DNA from: Datisca glomerata
Lineage: Eukaryota; Streptophyta; Magnoliopsida; Cucurbitales; Datiscaceae
DNA: 64,000 nucleotides
Direction: 5' to 3'
Assembly: GCA_003255025.1 (NCBI GenBank)
Contig: QANY01005796.1
Location: 1 to 64,000 of the forward strand
Shown here one piece after another: positions 56,736-64,000 of this stretch; the first letter of the stretch is position 1, and every line of letters starts with the position of its first letter. The position numbers and the translations under genes are program-made. The notes beneath the pieces are model-generated. The model saw only the letters and a list, made by a program, of their open reading frames with translations. It was not told the origin of the DNA and made no database searches.

Positions 56736-56994
56736 ATGGAAATTTTTCTTGCAGTTGCAGGTAAAGTTGTCGAATACACAGTTGCACCAAATGGAAGACA
56801 ATTGGGCTATCTGTTATTCTACAAATGAAACATCAACGAACTCAGAGAAAAAGTTAAGATGTTGGGGATAGCTAAAACAGGGGTGGGCCATAGGGTTGAA
56901 GAGGCTATAGCAACAAAAGCTGAAGAGATTGAAGTTAATGTTCAAAAATGGCTGAACCATGTTAACGAGATCACTGACAGAGCAGAGAAGTTTT
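56736..56994 (+). pseudogene. CNL disease-resistance gene, coiled-coil end (5' piece)
   Basis: Starts MEIFLAVAGKVVEYTVAPNG, RQLGYLLFYK, a TGA stop, then NINELREKV and EEIEVNVQKWLNHVNEITDR. This is the N-terminal coiled-coil of the RPS2/RPS5-related CNL group (At4g27190-like) from memory. It ends at AEKF where a copia element begins; the gene resumes at about 59889. Such proteins sense pathogen effectors in the cytoplasm or at membranes. Confidence 0.82.
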
Positions 56995-58550
56995 GAGAAT
57001 CACAATTATGTAGAGTATTAACAAAGTAGCAGAAGAGGACTTACCAATACGTAAAGAGTCAATAGTTTTATTTAGTTTGAGAACAGAATGAAGAGTGCCA
57101 GCACTATGTTGAGTACTAGAAGTTGGCATAAAAGATTGCAGAAAAAATAACACAGAAAAACAATTCTCATCAATAGATGGAGAACTAGTAGAAGAATGTA
57201 GATCAGTTGATAAAGTAGGAGAAGAGGCAAAAGGAAACACGCTCTCATCAAATACAACATGTTTAGAGGTATAAATTTTATTGGTAGTTTTATCATAGCA
57301 TATGTAACCTTTTTGATTCATAGGATAAGTAATCTTTTTGATTCATAGCATAGCCAAGAAAAATACATTGAATAGCGCGAGAAGAAAACTCATTCTTCAT
57401 ATAAGATCTAAGACTTGGGTAACAAGCACATCCAAAAACTTTTAATTGTTTATAATCTGGAAGTTTACAGAAAAGTTTGTCAAAGGAAGAAATATGATTA
57501 AGGACAACACTAGGCATCTGTTAATTAAGTAGACAGATGTAGCAAAGGCGTAATTCCAAAAATGAAGAGGAACAGATGCATGATTCATAATGGTGAGGCC
57601 AGTCTCAACAATGTGTGTGTGTTTCCTCTCAGCAACTCCATTTTGTCGAAGGGTGTACGGACAAGTCTTTTGATGTAAAATGCCGATGATCATTAAGATA
57701 TGTTTCAAAATAATTACTAGTAAATTCTCCTCCTCCATTAGTACGAAGGTTGTTAATTCTAGTAGAAATCATGTTCTCAACTAAGGGTTTAAACCATTTG
57801 AAAACATGAAGCACATCATATTTGTTGGAAATGGGAAAGAACCAAGTGAATTTTGACATATCATCTATGATCAAGAAAGGTTGTTGTGGGAGAGGGACCC
57901 CACACATCACTGTCAATCAGAGAAAGAGGAGATAGAGAAACATATTCAGAAGTGGGAAAAAGAAAGTCTAGGCATCTTATTAGTAATACAACTAGTACAA
58001 ATGCATTTATCCAGATTCACAGAAGTACAAGGTATATTAGATCTACTTAAAATCTGTCTAATAGTTTGAGAAGAAGGATGACCAAACCGAGAATGCCAAA
58101 TGAGATATGAAGTTCTTGAACCATGATAGGCAACAATAGCTTTCAGTATAGAGGAAGGAATGAGATTAATTCCATCGACACTGGCCCCTTTATGCAATAT
58201 GTCCCTTGTTGCCTTGTCCTAGATCCAGAAAAAGGGAGCATCAAAGATAAAGGCAATTATTATCAAAACAAAATTGGTAGACGGAGAGAAGATTAGTAGA
58301 TAATTGAGGGAAACAAAACACTTGAGATAAAGGAAAAGAAGTATATGAAGTTTTAAGAATACTGGAATCTCTATGGGAAATTGGCAATGACTGACCATTG
58401 CCAATAGAGACAGTTTCATCCCCGTTATATAATGAAGAGTTGACAAGGTTGTTCATGTCATGTGTGAGGTGGGTGTTACAACCAGTGTCAGTAAGCCATA
58501 CCTGTGCTTCACTGAGATTAGGAGATTGGTTCATGGTTGTCATCACAGAA
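56995..58550 (-). pseudogene. Protease and integrase of copia element 4
   Basis: Protease at 58546-58241 keeps its catalytic triplet in VWLTDTGCNTHLTHD. The integrase zinc region is at 58197-57946 (SYLIWHSRFGHPSSQTI, CICTSCITNK), the core at 57916-57442 in two frames (NGVAERKHTHIVETGLTIM), and the tail at 57517-56990 (FGCACYPSLRSYMKNEF, GYICYDKTTNKIYTSKHVVF). Frameshifts near 57680 and 57300. Confidence 0.8.
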
Positions 58551-58682
58551 AAGTTGGAAGAGGGGCCTTTCCCTTGATAAGAAAAATTGAGTCTATGATA
58601 GCACTCATAGCTGAATGCTCAAATTTTTTGGCAAATCTAACATTGCACCTTATGTTTCTGAAGGCCATTGTTGAGTTCGGGA

Positions 58683-59672
58683 CTAAAATTGATTGTTTTT
58701 CATAAATTGAGGTGCACCAAGAAGGGATGGCATGGTAGTGTTCCAATTTGGTGATCTTCCACTCCTGCCTTGACCAAATCGACCATTATTGTTTTTGCCA
58801 CCACGAAAATTTCTCCCACCCCTCCCTCTATTCGATCCTCTAGCATTGAAATTGACAAGAAAAGCAATATTTTGAACCAAATTGTCTTGCTGCTTGTGTT
58901 GTTGTTCAAGAAAGTGTCATTTTGACTTTAGAAGAACATGCAGATTTTCTAAAGACATGGGTTCTGCCCTAGTTCTAATAGAGGTACTAAGGGTAATGTA
59001 CTCATGGGGAAGGCCATTGATAGTGTAAATTAGAGTATCCTCATCCTCAATCTTGACAGAAATAGCAGAAAGTTTGTCAATTGCCTCTTTGATGCGTTGA
59101 ATATAGGCATCAATGTTCTCAATAGCCTGTTTGGAGATGGATTGGAGATCGGACTTAAGTTGCAGAACGTTGGATCGTGAGATAGAAGAAAAGCATCGCA
59201 TGAGAGATTCCCAGATCTCCTTCGAAATCTCGCAACCTACCATATGCGCGAGAGCCGTTGGTGACAAAGTTTCATTGATGAGAGTCATTAACGCTTGGTC
59301 TTGAGTCACCCACTGACCATATAGTGGGTTTCTGATATCTGTTTCTTCACTGTTTGGATCTTTGAAGAATCTGAATGGACAGTTTATAGATCCGTCTATG
59401 TAGCCAAAAAATTGATGAGTTTCAATAATGGAGGTAATTTGTATTTCCACAGGATGAAGTTGGAAGAATCAAGCCTTGTTGAGATCAGGTTGCAAAAGTT
59501 GGATAGTAGGAAAATAGGTGAATGGGTGGAAAGAGGAGATGAGTTACTTGCTTGGAGATGGGCATGCAAAGGTTTTGAGTGGTGGTCTGAGAACAGGTTG
59601 GGGAAGCAATTTGGTCTTGTGGATTGTCTTGAACTTCGAAGGCTGAGGTTTCAACAGGCTCTGATACCATAA
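58683..59672 (-). pseudogene. gag of copia element 4
   Basis: An open stretch of 177 codons (59450-58917) of the UBN2-type gag (FRFFKDPNSEETDIRNPLYG, INETLSPTALAHMVG, LQLKSDLQSI). It is followed in another frame by an Arg/Gly-rich tail (RGSNRGRGGRNFRGGKNNNG) at 58880-58683. The CCHC knuckle that should follow is not intact. Confidence 0.8.
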
Positions 59673-59888
59673 AGAATTTCAGAACAAGAAGAAGAAAGAG
59701 AAGAAAGAGAAGAGAAGCAAGAAGAGTGCAAGAGAAGAAGAAGAACAAAACAAATTCTCATTAACACCAAAACAAAAGGAACTAAATGTTTATACAAAGA
59801 AAGCACTATCAACAGAAAAATTGAAAAGACAAATATACCCTCTAATAACTAAACCAGAAAACTAAACTAAATACTCACTTAATAGCTA
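59670..59888 (-). repeat. Putative 5' LTR of copia element 4
   Basis: Defined only by position: between the primer-binding site and the resumption of CNL coding sequence at ADENQTENKCANGSC. No second copy is present, so the borders are approximate. Confidence 0.5.
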
Positions 59889-61029
59889 GCAGACGAAAAC
59901 CAAACAGAGAACAAGTGTGCAAATGGTTCGTGTTTGAACTTGCTGAAGAGGCACAAGCTTAGCAGAAAAGCCCGGAAAGTGGCGGTAGAGATCTTTAAAA
60001 TCAAGGAAAAAGGGAAATTCGATAGAGTATCTTACCGTAAATCTCTCCAACAAGTTGCTGTTACAAATAGGAGAGGCTACGAAGCAATTGAATCAAGAAA
60101 GTTTGTTGCTAAGAAAATTATGGAACATTGGTTGATCGTGACAGCGACATGATTGGGTGTGTGGTATGGGAGGGATTGGCAAAACCACGCTGGTTAAAGA
60201 AATTACTAGGCAAGCCAAAAATGATATGTTATTTGATGAAGTGGCTATAGCAATAGTAAGCCAAACTCCAGATTTGAGAAGTGTTCAAACACAAATTGGT
60301 GAAACATTAGGATTGAAATTAATTAAATATGAAAGTGTGGAGGCAAGGGCTGCTTTGCTACAGAAATGGTTGAGCACAGGGAAAAGGATTCTGCTTTTGA
60401 TAGACGACATATTGAGAGGGCATTGATTTGGAAAATAATTGGAATTTCTTTTCGAGGGAATAACAAATTACGATGTAAGATGATGATCACATCCAGAATC
60501 CTGCATGTGTTATCTAAGGAAATGGATATACACTTAATTTCAAGTTAAAAGTTTTGACAAATGAAAAGTCATGGGATTTTTTAAGCACATAGCAGGTGAA
60601 TTCGTCGAAGCTCCTGATTTTAAGTCGATAGCTCAAGCGGTAAATGAATGTGGAGGTTTGCCTATATCTCCTACAACTGTGGCAAGGGCATCAAAGGATA
60701 AAAGTTTGTCAATTTGGAGCGATGCCTTGGCATAATTGGAAAATCGACAGTAAATGTTAAGGAGTTGAGAGACGTATTCTTCTCTTAAAATGAATTACAA
60801 TTATTTAGAAAGTGCGGAGGCTAAATCATTGTTTTTGCTTTGTAGCGTGTTTCCAGAAGATTATGATATTTTTGTGGAAGACTTGTTCATTTATGATATC
60901 GGAATGGATATACTATGTGGTATCAATACTTTGACAATGATAAAAAATAGAGTAGATAAATTAGTGGATGATCTAAAAGACTCTTGCTTGTTGCTTCAAG
61001 GCAGGTGGGACACTTTACTGAGAGTGCAT
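59889..61029 (+). pseudogene. CNL disease-resistance gene, NB-ARC piece
   Basis: Resumes with CANGSCLNLLKRHKLSRKAR and continues through the P-loop GMGGIGKTTLVKEITRQAKN (from 60161) and kinase-2 RILLLIDDI (the usual LDDIW is altered). A frameshift follows, then an RNBS-B-like MMITSRILHVLSKEMD, the GLPI motif near 60657, and RNBS-D CSVFPEDYDIFVEDLF near 60842. Stops occur after the coiled-coil and around 60730. It breaks off at LLRVH, just before the expected MHD motif, where an LTR is inserted. No leucine-rich repeats follow. Confidence 0.85.
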
Positions 61030-61505
61030 TGTTAGATCATTAATCTAATGTTGAATAATATGTAAATAATTATACATTATTTACTGTTAAAGAAGTATAA
61101 GCTGAGGTAAATGTGATCAACTAAGAATTTAGATAATTGTAGGCGTTTTAATGTGTAGAGATTTTAGGATAATTTCTATTTCTATGGTGGGCTAAAATAG
61201 AAATACTAAAACATAAATTAACTATAAGTGGTTATGGTACCCAGGTCATACGAATAAGAAAAATCATTATATTCTCCATGATATCCCATCGTTAGAGATA
61301 AAAAAAAGAGTCTTAAACAAATATGACTCCCTGGTAGGAAATCGTGTGGATCTGGAAGGTCAACCGCTTAGTTCTAAACATCGATCTATCGTCATTGATT
61401 CAAGTACGCTTTCGCATTACAATATTTGATTTTTGATATGTTTAACATGAGTTCTTGGGATTTATTGACATACGGTTTATACCGAAAGAGATTTTAAATC
61501 TAACA
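61030..61505 (+). repeat. Copia-type LTR inserted in the CNL pseudogene
   Basis: Begins TGTTAGAT and ends ATCTAACA, a perfect 8-bp inverted end pair with TG...CA borders. It is followed after two bases by a primer-binding site TGGTATCAGAAC (61508-61519). No second copy is in the window. Confidence 0.78.
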
Positions 61506-61569
61506 AGTGGTATCAGAACTATTTATGTTGAATAATTCAGGTTTCCTTTTATAAAAGTATATTAAGAGG

Positions 61570-62217
61570 CCTTCAATTCCTAGTTCTAACATGACCAGAT
61601 ATTACATTCACTGTCAACAAGCTGAGTCAATTTATTTGAAAACCCACAATCACCCACCGGCAAGCCTGTAAATGATTACTTAGATACCTCAAAGGGTCAA
61701 TTTATGATGGACTCTTACTCAAATCAGCTCCTAATCTCACATTAGAAGCCTACTCAGATGCAGATTGGGTCTCAAACATTGATGATCGCAGACCAATAAG
61801 AGGATAAGCTATGTTTCTTTGAAAATCTCTTATCTCCTGGTCTGTAACTAGTGGTAGGACGTTCAAATACAGAGAGTGAATATCAGGCATTCGCTAACAC
61901 AATTGCTGAAATCACCTAGATTCAATCCCTTCTTATAAATTTACATGTTACCCTCTTTACTAATCCAGTTATTTGGTGTGACAACATGAATGCATCCTCT
62001 TTGGCTGCTAATCCAGTATTACATTTATGAACTAAGCATCTAGAAATAGATGACACTTCACTCGAGACATGGTCATTAATAAAGCTCTAGAAGTCTGTTT
62101 TGTTCCATCTCATGATCAAACTATTGATATCCTAACTAAGCCTGCCTTTGTCACTCAATTTCAATACCTTAAATCCAAGATTCAAGTGGAAACATCCCCC
62201 TTTCGCTTGAGGGGGAT
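61570..62217 (+). pseudogene. Ty1-copia reverse transcriptase end and RNase H fragment
   Basis: The plus strand reads [28 protein letters not shown] near 61680, [20 protein letters not shown] near 61745, then VCFVPSHDQTIDILTKPAF near 62095. It ends in a polypurine tract (TTGAGGGGGA, about 62206-62215) and a probable LTR start TGATATAG at 62216. It belongs to a different element from the LTR just upstream. Confidence 0.78.
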
Positions 62218-62732
62218 GATATAGTATATACGCAACAAGCTAAATTGAGCTAGAAGATTGATTGCATGCACGTGTTATTTCCATGTAGTCGCCATGCAAA
62301 GTTGGCTATCTAACCAAACATTATAGCAATGTGATCGTTGTGTTGCTCTTTTTGACCATCACTGTGGGTGGATTGCATTTAGTACCTCACGCGCTGTTAC
62401 TTTTTTTCTATTGTATAATTAAATAATTGTATAGGGGAGAACAATACCCGGTACTTTATGGCATTTGTTCTATGGTGAGTGCTATATTATATAGCAACAA
62501 TTTAGTTGCATTTGGCAATACTTCTCACATATTTATTGTTTCGTGTGTTCTACTATTCTTGCATTATGATTTTTCCTCTTCTTTATTGATCTTCATCTTG
62601 GGGTTTTGTAGAAGTTGGGGTTTTAGAGAAGAGCCCTCAAATCCAGTTGACAAGATGCAATAACATATTGAAACTCCATTTTCACCAAAGGTCAAGGAAA
62701 TGAAATATTGTTATTAACTACAATATTAATTC
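62218..62732. other. Spacer, possibly the start of a 3' LTR
   Basis: May contain the LTR of the preceding copia fragment, but no partner is available. A 78-codon frame at 62427-62663 has no recognisable family. Confidence 0.35.
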
Positions 62733-64000
62733 TGTTTGGGGGTTATGCTCTCAAAGCATGTGTATTGATATTTTGATATGAAATTTAATGAAAATTTTAT
62801 TTTTCTTATAATTGTTCTTTTAAATTATTGTTGAATAATTTATATAAATATCTGAAAATTTCATATTCATTAATGAGACTATGATTTTGTATTAGTACGT
62901 GAGGATTAAGATTATAGATAATGAATAAAATTATCAGTAATATATTAAAGTATGAATCTTTAATAAATGGTTGCTAGTACATTTCACTAAGTATTATGAA
63001 TGCGGATAATTGATGTGGATATATATCTTAGTGAATGAACTTTATATAATGATATTATATATAACTTGACCAATGTGAATTAATATCTTTATCAGTGTGT
63101 CGTTTATTATCAAGATTTAATACACATCAAATCGATGATCATGTAGATCAGTCTGAATCCTGAGTAGTTATAAAATCTTATACATGTCTACTGAATCTTT
63201 TGATTCACTCGTTAAGGTTTATTTGTAAAACATGCCAGTGACTTTTGTTTTGGAGATTTAGTGACATGGATGGTTGGAAACATGATCTTAAAGATTTGGA
63301 ATCCAAGTTTTCCTAACGTATCTTCTATTGGTTCCCTTACGTGTTAATTTTGGAATTGAATGGTTATTGAGCTCAAATTTATAATAAGATTATAAATTAG
63401 TCATTTAATAGTGGATTAATAGTACTTAAGGATAAATAGGTAATTAGTAGGGTAAAATGATAATTTTGATCAGTTCTAATTTATGAACCAATAATTGGAA
63501 GACAGAACTACATGAATTGACTATATCAGTGGACTACACGAGAATACTCAGTAAATACAATCTATAATCTCTAAGAGTGCAATTCCATATTTATAGTAGA
63601 GTAATAATGAAATTAATAAATAAAATTATTTAATTAAAAAGTTCAATTAATAATCTAGTTTATTGGAGGTTAGGATTATAGGTACATGATCTCCAAGTCA
63701 CATCTATACTACGTACTCTAGGGTGTGAATATTTCAGGACATGAGAAAATGACTAACTTGCAAAAGAATTTTTATTTTAAGGCAAGTACATAATTATGAG
63801 ATAATAACATGTGATTAATTAATTAATTGAATTATATATATATAAATGTAATTTTTTGAATTAGTATATATATAAATAATTATCGATTATTTTTAATTAT
63901 CGATAAGTGAGACAAAATGAAATTAGATAGTTAACTTATTATTAGATAATATTTTGAATCAACTGAATCTGTTAATTGTGAAATAATAGATAATTTAGTT
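62733..64000 (+). repeat. Copia LTR of the 2.17-kb family, plus orientation, runs off the window
   Basis: Starts TGTTTGGGGGTTATGCTCTC, then AAAGCATGTGTATTGATATT. It follows the reverse complement of 39810-38560 for its whole length. Whether it is a solo LTR or the 5' end of an element cannot be told here. Confidence 0.82.

Larger units (their letters stand above)
56995..59888 (-). mobile_element. Partial Ty1-copia retrotransposon 4 inside the CNL gene
   Basis: Minus strand: the 5' LTR at about 59888-59670, primer-binding site (plus-strand GGCTCTGATACCA, 59657-59669), then gag, protease and integrase. It stops after the integrase tail; reverse transcriptase, RNase H and the 3' LTR are absent. 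Resistance-gene sequence abuts both sides. Confidence 0.8.

Overview
The window is plant nuclear DNA, almost certainly from a dicot. It carries spliced plant genes (an NFD2-like RNase III protein and an NDR1/HIN1-like membrane protein), wreckage of a CNL disease-resistance gene and of a class II trehalose-phosphate synthase gene, and many plant LTR retrotransposons and Mutator-like transposons (MULEs). The species cannot be named from sequence alone. It reads as a transposon-rich, gene-poor interval: only the partial NFD2-like gene (1-757, minus) and the NHL gene (33750-34325, plus) look intact.

Layout, 0-31 kb. A 4.7 kb MULE (972-5682) has diverged terminal inverted repeats, a 9-bp target duplication with one mismatch, a decayed transposase and a Plant Mobile Domain gene. 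An array of 20-bp palindromes (6430-7285) leads into a trehalose-phosphate synthase pseudogene, which is split by a gag-only LTR retrotransposon (7718-11651) with the perfect 5-bp duplication TTACG. A 2.1-2.2 kb unit follows in tandem (12276-17107), with assembly gaps at the same internal position in both copies. Two Ty1-copia elements then lie in opposite orientations (20682-26009 minus, 26283-31209 plus).

Layout, 31-64 kb. A 611-bp MULE-type MITE carries a LINE fragment (31829-32439). The NHL gene stands in AT-rich DNA. A truncated copia element with a 2.17 kb LTR (37640-41275) abuts a Kaonashi-type MULE (about 41276-49396) that encodes a DUF1985-Ulp1 protease on the plus strand and a mudrA-like transposase on the minus strand, both dead. 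A related element without recognisable genes (from 50282) continues as about 5.4 kb of palindromic repeats. From 56736 a CNL resistance pseudogene is broken by a copia element (56995-59888) and by an LTR (61030-61505). A copia RNase H fragment and a second copy of the 2.17 kb LTR family, in the other orientation, end the window.

The most unusual signal is the set of palindromic tandem repeats. Three unrelated sequence families share one design: two arms of about 10 bp, a 0-3 bp spacer, and many tandem copies. Family A (arms CATCGTGTAG and CTACACGATG) fills three introns of the Ulp1 gene, the intergenic space, and the subterminal regions of both Ulp1-type elements, but is absent from the exons. 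Family B (arms ACTACTTGAA and TTCAAGTAGT) shares the second element. Family C (arms TGCTAGACCA and its complement) lies beside the synthase fragment. The placement resembles binding-site arrays for an element-encoded protein, as in the VANDAL/VANC anti-silencing system of Arabidopsis MULEs. That parallel is inference, not shown by the sequence.
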